Source of the DNA: Candidatus Krumholzibacteriia bacterium
Lineage (GTDB): Bacteria; Krumholzibacteriota; Krumholzibacteriia; Krumholzibacteriales; Krumholzibacteriaceae
Assembly (NCBI GenBank): GCA_028706585.1
Contig: JAQTVX010000102.1
Span: 1 to 7,347, forward strand
Length of the DNA: 7,347 nt
Direction of reading: 5' to 3'
The position numbers were made by a program, and so were the translations under genes. Positions 1 through 5,927 of the stretch are shown piece by piece (position 1 is the first letter of the stretch; the number at the start of each line of letters is the position of its first letter). The notes under the pieces were generated by a model that was not told the DNA's origin, made no database searches, and was given only the letters and a program-made list of their open reading frames with translations.

Positions 1-39
1 AGCGGGAGTACCACTGAGATCCGCGCTGGAGCGAGGTAG
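1..39 (+). CDS. Possible 3' end of an upstream gene (partial, unidentified)
   Basis: The first frame reads 12 codons (ending Thr-Thr-Glu-Ile-Arg-Ala-Gly-Ala-Arg) to a TAG stop at 37-39, 7 bases before the rbfA start. The stop overlaps the GAGGT that probably serves as rbfA ribosome-binding site, the tight arrangement expected inside an operon. In related gene orders the gene before rbfA is infB or a small DUF503 (YlxP-like) gene, and an ending like this could fit the latter. Twelve codons are too few to identify a family. The third frame stops at 15-17, so a different upstream gene end cannot be excluded. Confidence 0.3.
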   Translation, partial: SGSTTEIRAGAR

Positions 40-46
40 AGCTAAG

Positions 47-439
47 ATGAGCGAAAAAAGCAAGGAACGTGTCGAAGAGGAAATCATGGTTCTCGTGGCC
101 GAGCTGCTTCTCCGGCGGGTCAAGGATCCGCGTGTCGCGAACGTCTCGATCACCCACGTGGAGGCCGACAGGGATTATTCGACGGCGAAGATCTTCTACA
201 ACGTGATCGGCGGCGCCGGCGACCCTTCGACCGTTCAGAAAGGGCTCGTGAGCTGCTCGGGGTACATCCGGGGCCAGATCGCAAAGCGATTGCGGCTTCG
301 CGTCATTCCCGAGCTGATTTTCAAATACGACGTATCCCTGGATCGTGCGATGAAGATCGAGGAGCTCATCGACCGGATTCACCACGAGAACGACGAACGT
401 CCATGCGGCGACGAGGGAGAGGAAACGGAAAATGACTGA
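47..439 (+). CDS. rbfA: 30S ribosome-binding factor RbfA
   Basis: RbfA is a small KH-fold protein that binds the immature 30S subunit and helps late maturation of 16S rRNA, including its 5' end; it acts in the cytoplasm. The 130-residue product has the family hallmarks in order: an N-terminal helix running into Lys-Asp-Pro-Arg-Val (26-30), the strand with Arg-Asp-Tyr-Ser-x-Ala-Lys (42-48), the helix around Gly72-Tyr-Ile-Arg75, and Leu-Arg-x-x-Pro-Glu-Leu-x-Phe (84-92) leading to Asp95. The tail after about 115 is acidic and probably disordered. The length is normal. GAGGT at 33-37 is a good ribosome-binding site for this ATG. The 3' end overlaps the next gene by 8 bases, suggesting translational coupling. 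The identification is secure. Confidence 0.96.
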   Translation: MSEKSKERVEEEIMVLVAELLLRRVKDPRVANVSITHVEADRDYSTAKIFYNVIGGAGDPSTVQKGLVSCSGYIRGQIAKRLRLRVIPELIFKYDVSLDRAMKIEELIDRIHHENDERPCGDEGEETEND

Positions 440-1436
440 CGAACGGTTCGCGAAGGATTTTGCCGCGATAGATGGGCTGATCCGATCGCATGGACGGTTT
501 CTGCTTCTCGGGCATGTCGATCCCGACGGCGACTGCATCGGCTCGATGCTATCTCTGGCCTCCTTCCTGCGCGCTCGGGGCAAGCAGGTCGCCTGTTTCG
601 CGCCCGGGGGAATGGCCGAGATCTATCTCGAGCTTCCCCTCGCCGGGCTTTTCATGAGGGAAGACGAGCTGGGCGCGTTCGAGCCGGATATTGTGTTCGC
701 GCTCGACTCGCCGACGACGGCCCGGACCGCCGGCCCCGCGATAGGCGGCGCAGGCGTCCCAGTCGTCAATATCGATCACCACCCGACCAATGAGCTATAC
801 GGCGACATCAACGTCGTCGACGAGCGGGCGAGCGCCACGGCGATCGTCGTCTACAGATTTCTCGCGGAGGTGGCACCGGAGCGCATCACGCCGGAAATGG
901 CCGATTACCTCTACCTCGGCGTTCTCATGGATACGGGCGGGTTCAGATTTCAGAACACGAACGCCGAGGCGCTCTCGATGGCGGCGCGTTTCGTGGAGCT
1001 GGGCGCGCGCCCGTACGAGCTCGCGCACGAGTTCATCTACGCGAAGAAGCTGAGCACGCTGAGGCTCCTCGCGCGCTCTCTCGAGTCGATCGAAGTGCAC
1101 AGCGGGGGCAGGGTCGCCGCCATGCACGTATCACGCGAGATGATCGAGCGCGCCGGGGGCGCGATGAGCGACACCGAGGGATTCGTCGACTACGCCGCTT
1201 CCATCGACGACGTTGAGCTCGCCGCGCTTTTTCGCGAGATCGAGGAGCGCGAGATACGCGTGAGCCTCCGCTCGCGCAACAATCACGATGTCGCTTCACT
1301 GGCCGAGAAGTTCGGCGGCGGCGGGCACCGGAACGCCGCGGGGCTCACGATTCACGAAGATCTCGCGACCGCGGAGTCGCGCATCGTGGCGGCCCTGGAG
1401 GCAATGCTCGCGGCCGGAAAAGGATCGAAGAGCTGA
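432..1436 (+). CDS. nrnA: DHH/DHHA1 phosphoesterase, nanoRNase / pAp phosphatase (NrnA-like)
   Basis: This 334-residue protein belongs to the DHH family of metal-dependent phosphoesterases; NrnA members degrade very short RNAs (2-5 nt) and dephosphorylate 3'-phosphoadenosine 5'-phosphate. Visible motifs are His28-x-x-Pro-Asp32-Gly-Asp34 followed by Ile-Gly-Ser (motif I), Asp92 in Phe-Ala-Leu-Asp (II), Asp115-His116-His117 (III, the DHH signature) and Asp167 in Leu-Met-Asp-Thr-Gly (IV), which together form the Mn2+ site. The C-terminal DHHA1 substrate domain carries Gly-Gly-Gly-Gly-His-Arg-Asn-Ala-Ala-Gly (295-304). All expected catalytic residues are present. The start overlaps rbfA by 8 bases, with a purine-rich GAGAGG ahead of it. 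Being next to rbfA and truB is common for this gene; with pnp downstream it plausibly finishes the oligonucleotides PNPase leaves. The exact substrate preference cannot be read from sequence. Confidence 0.92.
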   Translation: MTDERFAKDFAAIDGLIRSHGRFLLLGHVDPDGDCIGSMLSLASFLRARGKQVACFAPGGMAEIYLELPLAGLFMREDELGAFEPDIVFALDSPTTARTAGPAIGGAGVPVVNIDHHPTNELYGDINVVDERASATAIVVYRFLAEVAPERITPEMADYLYLGVLMDTGGFRFQNTNAEALSMAARFVELGARPYELAHEFIYAKKLSTLRLLARSLESIEVHSGGRVAAMHVSREMIERAGGAMSDTEGFVDYAASIDDVELAALFREIEEREIRVSLRSRNNHDVASLAEKFGGGGHRNAAGLTIHEDLATAESRIVAALEAMLAAGKGSKS

Positions 1437-1441
1437 CGAAA

Positions 1442-2365
1442 ATGGAACAATCCGCACGTGCAAGACTCATGGATCGCGTGATCCCCGTCGCAAAATCGCG
1501 GGGCAATTCGACCTACGACTGCGTCAGGGCGTTCAAGCGCGTCGTTCGCATCGACAAGGTGGGGCACGCCGGAAGCCTGGACCCCCAGGCGCTGGGGCTC
1601 ATTCTCATTCTCACCGGCGAGGCGACCAAGCTCTCGAACTATCTCATGGATCTTCCGAAGCGTTACGTCGCGGACATCAGGCTCGGGGAAACGACCGACA
1701 CGCAGGATGAGAGCGGGCGGATCCTCCGCACCGGTTCGTGGGCCCATGTCGACCGGGGCTCGGTCGAGGCGGTGCTCCCCAGATTCATGGGGAAGCGGTT
1801 TCAGACTCCGCCGATGTACTCGGCGCTGAAGCACAAGGGGACCCCGCTCTACATGCTCGCGCGACGCGGCGAGAAGATCGATCGCAACCCGCGCGAGGTC
1901 GAAACTTACGAGATCAACCTCCTCGAGTTCCAGCCGCCGGTCATCCGGATCGAGGTCTACTGCTCGCGCGGGCTCTACCTGCGCGTTCTCGCCGAGGAGA
2001 TCGGCGACGCGCTGAACGTCCCGGCGCACCTCGGTGGCCTCGTCCGCAGGCGCATCGGGCATTTCTCGCTCGGAGAGGCCGTCTCGGACGGCGAGTTCGA
2101 GAAGCTTCTCGATGACGCGGCTCCAAGCTACACGCTCGCCGATGCGATGGGACATTTCCCCGCGGTGATTCTCTCGGAGGAACAGTCGAGGGGGTTGTCG
2201 CGCGGGATCATTCCGAGGCTCCACCCGGCGAAGCAGGCGGTTTTCCCTCCGCAGGGGAGCCTTCTCCGGCTCGAGCGGAGCGACGGCTCGCTCGGCGCGA
2301 TCGCCGAGATGGGTCTTGGCGGGCTCATCCAGATCAGGCGCGTGTTCAGGGAACCGGCGGCGTAG
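1442..2365 (+). CDS. truB: tRNA pseudouridine(55) synthase TruB
   Basis: TruB converts U55 in the T-loop of tRNAs to pseudouridine and also acts as a tRNA chaperone. The 307-residue protein shows the catalytic motif Gly-His-Ala-Gly-Ser-Leu-Asp-Pro with Asp47 as nucleophile (E. coli Asp48), Lys-Arg-Tyr75 (E. coli Tyr76), Pro-Pro-Met-Tyr-Ser-Ala-Leu-Lys (123-130), and Cys-Ser-Arg-Gly-Leu-Tyr-Leu-Arg181 (E. coli Arg181). The C-terminal part, from about residue 235, resembles the TruB PUA-like domain. An oddity is the N-terminal motif usually written Asp-Lys-Pro-x-Gly-x-Thr-Ser: here it is Ala-Lys-Ser-Arg-Gly-Asn-Ser-Thr (17-24). The gene begins 5 bases after nrnA with only a weak GAAGAG ahead. 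An internal ATG at 1469 would remove nine residues and start nearer the conserved core, but has no ribosome-binding site, so the first ATG is kept. Confidence 0.95.
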   Translation: MEQSARARLMDRVIPVAKSRGNSTYDCVRAFKRVVRIDKVGHAGSLDPQALGLILILTGEATKLSNYLMDLPKRYVADIRLGETTDTQDESGRILRTGSWAHVDRGSVEAVLPRFMGKRFQTPPMYSALKHKGTPLYMLARRGEKIDRNPREVETYEINLLEFQPPVIRIEVYCSRGLYLRVLAEEIGDALNVPAHLGGLVRRRIGHFSLGEAVSDGEFEKLLDDAAPSYTLADAMGHFPAVILSEEQSRGLSRGIIPRLHPAKQAVFPPQGSLLRLERSDGSLGAIAEMGLGGLIQIRRVFREPAA

Positions 2366-2390
2366 GGCCGCTCGAACGTTGGGAAATCGC

Positions 2391-3335
2391 ATGCGGATCA
2401 TTTTGAATCCGGACGCCGTGGCACCGGGCGCCTTCGTCGGCACAGCCGTCACGATCGGTGTCTTCGACGGAATCCATCGGGGGCACGCCGAGGTCATCCG
2501 GACCCTCGTCGAAGTCAAGCGGCTGGAAAAGAGGAGCGCCTCTATTCTTCTCACCTTCGACACGCATCCGCTGGCGGTCACCCATCCGGAGATGGTGCCT
2601 CCGCTCCTTATGACGCTCGATGAGAAGCTCCACGTCCTCGGCCAGATGGACGTTGATTGCGTCGTCGTCGAGCATTTCTCGAAGGAAACGGCCGCGATCG
2701 ACTTCCGCGAGTATATAGCCGGGCGGCTCGTGGGGAGGCTCGGCATGAAGCATCTCGTCGTCGGATACGACCTGCACCTCGGGCGAGGGAGAGAGGGCTC
2801 GCAGGCTCGGCTCGTCGAAGAGGCTCGCAGGCTCGATTTCGCGGTCACAGTCGTTCCCCCCGTGGTGATCCAGGGGAGCGTCGTTTCGAGCACGAAGATC
2901 AGAAGGGACATCTCGGAGCGCCGCCTCGATCATGCCGCGCGCTGTCTCGCCCGGCCGTATTTTTTCGAGGGGGAGGTCGTGCGCGGCGAGGGCGTAGGCC
3001 GGAGCATCGGTTTTCCGACTGCGAATGCCGCCGTCGCTTCCCGCGCCAAGCTGCTCCCGCCCGGAGGCGTCTACGCCGTCGAGGTCGACGCCGGGGAGCG
3101 GCGCTACGGCGGGATGATGAACATCGGGAGCGCGCCCACGATCCACAAGGACGGCGAGCGGCACGTCGAGGTTCACCTGTTCGATTTCGAGGGCGACCTC
3201 GTCGGCGAGCGCATCCGGGTGCACTGCCTTCAATTCATGCGCGAGGAGCGAAGGTTCGGGAGCATCGAGGAGCTGCGGGCACAGTTAATGCATGACAGGG
3301 TGGCGGCTTACGCCATATTGGAAAAGAAGCATTGA
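2391..3335 (+). CDS. ribF: Bifunctional riboflavin kinase / FAD synthetase RibF
   Basis: RibF phosphorylates riboflavin to FMN and then adenylylates FMN to FAD. From this ATG the product is 314 residues, normal for the family. The N-terminal nucleotidyltransferase (FAD synthetase) domain shows Ile-Gly-Val-Phe-Asp-Gly-Ile-His29-Arg-Gly-His32, a Thr-Phe-Asp-Thr-His-Pro strand, and Ser166-Ser-Thr-Lys-Ile-Arg171. The C-terminal riboflavin kinase domain has Gly207-Phe-Pro-Thr-Ala-Asn212, a Met-Asn-Ile-Gly strand and Glu-Val-His-Leu-Phe-Asp-Phe. The segment normally Asp-Phe-x-Phe-Gly is Asp-Leu-His-Leu-Gly. The frame stays open upstream to an ATG at 2316 inside truB, but those 25 residues are low-complexity and Arg-rich; the ATG at 2391, 25 bases after truB with GGGA nearby, starts just before the conserved domain. 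The stop codon overlaps the rpsO promoter. Confidence 0.95.
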   Translation: MRIILNPDAVAPGAFVGTAVTIGVFDGIHRGHAEVIRTLVEVKRLEKRSASILLTFDTHPLAVTHPEMVPPLLMTLDEKLHVLGQMDVDCVVVEHFSKETAAIDFREYIAGRLVGRLGMKHLVVGYDLHLGRGREGSQARLVEEARRLDFAVTVVPPVVIQGSVVSSTKIRRDISERRLDHAARCLARPYFFEGEVVRGEGVGRSIGFPTANAAVASRAKLLPPGGVYAVEVDAGERRYGGMMNIGSAPTIHKDGERHVEVHLFDFEGDLVGERIRVHCLQFMREERRFGSIEELRAQLMHDRVAAYAILEKKH

Positions 3336-3359
3336 CAATCGTGTCGGATCGTGTATTTT
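3332..3359 (+). promoter_or_regulatory. Sigma-70-type promoter for rpsO
   Basis: A perfect -35 box TTGACA (3332-3337) is followed by a 16-base spacer and TATTTT (3354-3359) as -10. The -35 box overlaps the ribF stop codon (3333-3335). Transcription should begin near 3366-3369, giving an rpsO leader of roughly 105 bases. The spacer contains ATCGTGT twice (3338-3344 and 3348-3354), 10 bases apart. The region is AT-richer than its surroundings. The promoter lets rpsO and pnp be expressed independently of the upstream block, as in E. coli where rpsO has its own promoter. Confidence 0.7.
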
Positions 3360-3402
3360 GTAATGCTTACATATGGAGGCCGAACAAGCATCGCAGTTTT
3401 GA

Positions 3403-3430
3403 GGCGGATCGGGGGCGGCCCCGTTCTGCT
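3403..3430 (+). promoter_or_regulatory. Leader hairpin with G-U/G-C steps (possible S15 site)
   Basis: Eleven Watson-Crick or G-U pairs with one U-U mismatch (3409/3424) close a four-base GCGG loop. The top five pairs are CGGGG/CCCCG. In the lower stem, G3406-U3427 stacked on G3407-C3426 gives the GG/CU arrangement of the G-U/G-C motif that S15 contacts in helix 22 of 16S rRNA; G3403-U3430 on G3404-C3429 repeats it. No U-run follows, so it is not a terminator for ribF. Confidence 0.5.
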
Positions 3431-3457
3431 GCCATCGTGATATATCATCACTGTGTT

Positions 3458-3466
3458 AAGGAGGTG
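3458..3466 (+). promoter_or_regulatory. Strong Shine-Dalgarno site of rpsO
   Basis: AAGGAGGTG is an almost full match to the 16S rRNA 3' tail and the best ribosome-binding site in the window. The spacing from GGAGG to the ATG at 3475 is 10 bases. A nearer ATG at 3468 is out of frame and only three bases from GGAGG, so it is unlikely to be used. Part of the site can pair with 3445-3451. Confidence 0.85.
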
Positions 3467-3474
3467 CATGAACG

Positions 3475-3744
3475 ATGGCACTGCCGAAGGAAGTAAAAAA
3501 GGAAGTAATCAGCAAGTATCAGGTTCACGAGAAAGATTCCGGTTCCCCGGAAGTTCAGATCGCTCTTCTCACTGAACGCATCAACCAGCTTGCAAAACAT
3601 TTCCAGGTTCACAAGAAGGACTTCGCGTCGCGTCGCGGTCTGTTGAAGCTCGTGAGCCAGCGGCGCAAGCTCCTCGATTATCTCAAGAGCAACAAGATCG
3701 ATAAATATAGAGCGATCATCAAGGAATTGAACATCAGGAAATAG
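3475..3744 (+). CDS. rpsO: 30S ribosomal protein S15
   Basis: S15 is a primary 16S rRNA-binding protein that nucleates assembly of the 30S central domain and takes part in bridging to the 50S subunit. The 89-residue product has the standard length and the four-helix signature: Gly-Ser-Pro-Glu-Val-Gln (23-28), Leu-Leu-Thr-Glu-Arg-Ile-Asn (31-37), His42, His46-Lys-Lys-Asp49, Ser52-Arg-Arg-Gly-Leu-Leu and Arg-Arg-Lys-Leu-Leu-Asp-Tyr-Leu-Lys. His42, Asp49 and Ser52 (counting the initiator Met) correspond to residues known to contact the G-U/G-C motif of its RNA site, so RNA binding should be intact. Codon use is less GC-rich than in the neighbours, as expected for a highly expressed gene. It has its own promoter and a structured leader, and pnp follows after a stem-loop, as in E. 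coli. Confidence 0.98.
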   Translation: MALPKEVKKEVISKYQVHEKDSGSPEVQIALLTERINQLAKHFQVHKKDFASRRGLLKLVSQRRKLLDYLKSNKIDKYRAIIKELNIRK

Positions 3745-3813
3745 CCACCCGGTCTCCTGGTTTCACGGTTCACGACCGCGCGAGGGGACACGCGGGCGGC
3801 TAGTTTTGTATTT
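3742..3813 (+). terminator. Long stem-loop and U-rich run between rpsO and pnp (terminator or processing site)
   Basis: The outer stem pairs 3742-3751 with 3793-3802 (nine pairs and one A-C mismatch at 3747/3797), beginning in the rpsO stop codon. After a three-base bulge (3790-3792), 3752-3758 pairs with 3783-3789 (seven pairs, one G-U). A small inner hairpin is possible in 3759-3777. GTTTTGTATTT follows immediately. This looks like an intrinsic terminator with an interrupted U-tract, probably partial because pnp has no convincing promoter of its own. In E. coli the rpsO-pnp gap holds both a terminator and an RNase III-cleaved stem used in PNPase autoregulation, so a similar double role is possible here. 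Confidence 0.55.
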
Positions 3814-3829
3814 CGTTCTTTAATGCAAT

Positions 3830-3834
3830 GGAGG
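3830..3834 (+). promoter_or_regulatory. Ribosome-binding site deciding the pnp start
   Basis: GGAGG lies 11 bases ahead of the ATG at 3846. It sits inside the longer reading frame that begins at the ATG at 3828, for which no ribosome-binding site is visible upstream (the preceding bases are T-rich). This favours 3846 as the true start. Confidence 0.7.
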
Positions 3835-3845
3835 CTCGTTCCCGA

Positions 3846-5918
3846 ATGGTTAAGAAGAATTGGGCTCTCGAAGGCAAGAATGTCTACTTCGAGACAGGCA
3901 GATTGGCCAAGCAGGCTGACGGGGCCGTACTGGTAGGTATCGAAAGCACAGTCGTGCTGGTGACGGCGGTCGCGTCGAAGGACAAACAGTCGGAACAGGA
4001 TTTCTTCCCGCTCAGCGTCGAGTATCGTGAGAAATTCTATGCGGCCGGCAAGATTCCCGGCGGCTTTTTCAAACGCGAAGGGCGTCCCGGCGAAAACGAG
4101 ACGCTCGGCGCCCGCATGATCGATCGGCCCATCCGGCCGCTCTTTCCGGCGGGCTTCCGGTACGAGGTGCAGGTCGCTTGCAGTGTTCTGAGCAGCGATC
4201 AGCAGCTTCCCTCGGACATTCTGGGTATCACGGGGGCGTCGCTCGCGCTGGCGCTGTCGGATATTCCATTCGGAACGATCCTGAGCGGCGTCCGGGTCGG
4301 CATGAAGGATGGACACCTGATCGCCAACCCGACGTTCGTCGAGCTCGAGGAAGGGCAGCTCGATATCGCGGTCGCGGGCTCGGACGATGCGATCATCATG
4401 GTCGAAGGCGGCGCGAAGGAAGTATCGGAGTCGGCAATGCTGGAGGCGCTCGAGTTCGCGCACGCGCACATCAAGAAGCTCAATGCTTTCCAGCGGGAGT
4501 TCTTGGCCGAATGCGAGCTGAAGCCGAAGCGCGAGTTCACGGCCATGGAAATCGACGCGGGCCTCGAGGCGCTTCTTCGCACCGAATGCCTCGCGGAGGT
4601 CAACCGGCGCTGCCGCATCAAGGAGAAGCTCGTCAGGCAGAACGCGCTCGCCGATCTCTACAAAGAAGCGCTCGCCAGGCACAGCGAGGCCTACCCCGAT
4701 TCGGAGAAGATGTTCAGGGCGATCATGGAGAAGCTCGAGCGCGAAGTCGTGCGGAGCATGATCGCCAATGAGAAGATCCGCGCCGACGGCCGGGGCTGCA
4801 CCGACCTGAGAAACATAAACTGCGAGATAGGCGTTCTCCCCAGGACGCACGGAAGCGCCCTTTTCACGCGGGGGGAGACCCAGAGCCTCGTGGTCACGAC
4901 TCTCGGCACGGCCCAAGACGAGCAGCGCCTCGACGAGCTCTCGGGCGAGTCATTCAAGAGCTACATGCTCCATTATAACTTCCCGCCATTCAGCGTCGGC
5001 GAGGTCGGAAGGTTCAGCGGCCCGGGGCGGCGAGAGATCGGTCACGGCATGCTCGCCGAGCGGGCGATCGAGCCCGTCATTCCGGCGGACGAGAACTTCC
5101 CCTACACGATCAGGGTTGTCTCGGACATCCTCGAGTCGAACGGTTCGAGCTCGATGGCGACCGTCTGCGGCGGAAGTCTCGCCCTCATGGACGCCGGCGT
5201 TCCCATAAAGAAGCCCGTAGCGGGGGTGGCGATGGGGCTCATCAGGGAGGGGGACCGCGTCGCGATCCTCACCGACATCCTCGGTCTCGAGGACCACGAC
5301 GGCGACATGGACTTCAAGGTGGCCGGAACGCGCGACGGCATAACGGCGTTTCAGATGGACGTCAAGATAGCCGGCATCACGCGCTCGATCATGGAGCCGG
5401 CGCTCGAACAGGCGCGTCAGGCGCGCATGAAGATACTCGACATCATGGATGCGACGATCCGCTCGCCGCGCAAGGAGATTTCGCCGTATGCGCCGAAGAT
5501 CGTCCAGATCAAGATCCCCGTCGATAAGATCCGCGAAGTCATAGGTCCGGGAGGCAAGATGATCCGCCACATCCAGGATACAACCGGAGCCAAGATCCAG
5601 GTGGAGGACGACGGAACGGTGGAGATCGCCGCCGTGGATCAGGCAGCGGGGGACAAAGCGCTCGAGATGATCCGCGGCCTCACCGAGGAGCCCGAGGTGG
5701 GCAAGGTGTACAAGGGCGTCGTTCGCGGCATCCAGGTGTTCGGAGCCTTCGTGCAGATCCTTCCCGGCAGGGACGGCCTGCTCCACATATCGGAGATCGA
5801 CCGCCAGCGGATCAACAAGGTCGAGGACGTTCTCAATATCGGGGACGAGGTCGAGGTCAAGGTCATTGGCATCGACAAGGACGGCAAGGTAAAGCTGAGC
5901 CGCAAGGCTCTGCTCTAA
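3846..5918 (+). CDS. pnp: Polyribonucleotide nucleotidyltransferase (PNPase)
   Basis: PNPase is the trimeric phosphorolytic 3'-5' exoribonuclease of mRNA decay; it can also add tails. From 3846 the product is 690 residues. Order: first RNase PH-like core (from Gly-Arg-Leu-Ala-Lys-Gln-Ala-Asp-Gly), helical domain, second RNase PH-like core with Phe-Ser-Val-Gly-Glu and Arg395-Arg396-Glu-Ile-Gly-His400-Gly, and Glu-Asp483-His-Asp-Gly-Asp487-Met-Asp489, matching E. coli catalytic Asp486 and Asp492. A KH domain follows with Gly567-Pro-Gly-Gly570-Lys, then an S1 domain (about 619-690). The protein ends right at the S1 domain, without the longer C-terminal extension that E. coli has, where RNase E contacts are made. 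The alternative ATG at 3828 adds six residues but lacks a ribosome-binding site. All catalytic parts look intact. The upstream stem-loop may serve in its control. Confidence 0.97.
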   Translation: MVKKNWALEGKNVYFETGRLAKQADGAVLVGIESTVVLVTAVASKDKQSEQDFFPLSVEYREKFYAAGKIPGGFFKREGRPGENETLGARMIDRPIRPLFPAGFRYEVQVACSVLSSDQQLPSDILGITGASLALALSDIPFGTILSGVRVGMKDGHLIANPTFVELEEGQLDIAVAGSDDAIIMVEGGAKEVSESAMLEALEFAHAHIKKLNAFQREFLAECELKPKREFTAMEIDAGLEALLRTECLAEVNRRCRIKEKLVRQNALADLYKEALARHSEAYPDSEKMFRAIMEKLEREVVRSMIANEKIRADGRGCTDLRNINCEIGVLPRTHGSALFTRGETQSLVVTTLGTAQDEQRLDELSGESFKSYMLHYNFPPFSVGEVGRFSGPGRREIGHGMLAERAIEPVIPADENFPYTIRVVSDILESNGSSSMATVCGGSLALMDAGVPIKKPVAGVAMGLIREGDRVAILTDILGLEDHDGDMDFKVAGTRDGITAFQMDVKIAGITRSIMEPALEQARQARMKILDIMDATIRSPRKEISPYAPKIVQIKIPVDKIREVIGPGGKMIRHIQDTTGAKIQVEDDGTVEIAAVDQAAGDKALEMIRGLTEEPEVGKVYKGVVRGIQVFGAFVQILPGRDGLLHISEIDRQRINKVEDVLNIGDEVEVKVIGIDKDGKVKLSRKALL

Positions 5919-5927
5919 CGGCATCAC

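Larger units (their letters stand above)
3366..3480 (+). promoter_or_regulatory. rpsO 5' leader, candidate S15 autoregulatory RNA
   Basis: The leader can fold in two competing ways. In both, hairpin 1 (3403-3414 with 3419-3430, GCGG loop, one U-U mismatch) is possible. In one state a small hairpin (GTGAT 3437-3441 with ATCAC 3447-3451, extended through a mismatch by 3433-3435 with 3453-3455) leaves the ribosome-binding site and ATG open. In the other, 3430-3438 pairs perfectly over 9 bases with 3472-3480, burying the start codon, and 3445-3451 pairs with 3464-3471 around a bulged C3467, covering part of the Shine-Dalgarno site. S15 is known to repress its own mRNA through structurally different leaders in different bacteria. 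That this leader does so is inference; the folds were worked out by hand without energy calculation. Confidence 0.5.

Noticed and set aside
2316..2390. Longer RibF starting inside truB
   Set aside because: The extra 25 residues overlap the truB coding end, are Arg-rich and unlike RibF N-termini; the ATG at 2391 places the conserved domain at the usual distance.
1352..2911. 519-codon open frame on the minus strand across truB and ribF
   Set aside because: It lies antisense to two clearly conserved genes. Long antisense frames are usual in GC-rich DNA, and the translation is Arg/Pro-rich with no recognisable domain.
3373..3402. Nine-codon upstream open frame in the rpsO leader, ending just before hairpin 1
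   Set aside because: It has no ribosome-binding site and would start only a few bases after the predicted transcription start. A frame this short is likely by chance, although leader-peptide control is not strictly excluded.
3403..3430. Intrinsic terminator for the rbfA-ribF transcript
   Set aside because: The GC-rich hairpin is not followed by a U-run, and it lies downstream of the rpsO promoter, so it fits a leader structure better.
3801..3824. Possible pnp promoter with TTTAAT as -10 box
   Set aside because: No -35 box lies at a suitable distance, and the T-rich sequence is better explained as the U-tract after the stem-loop.
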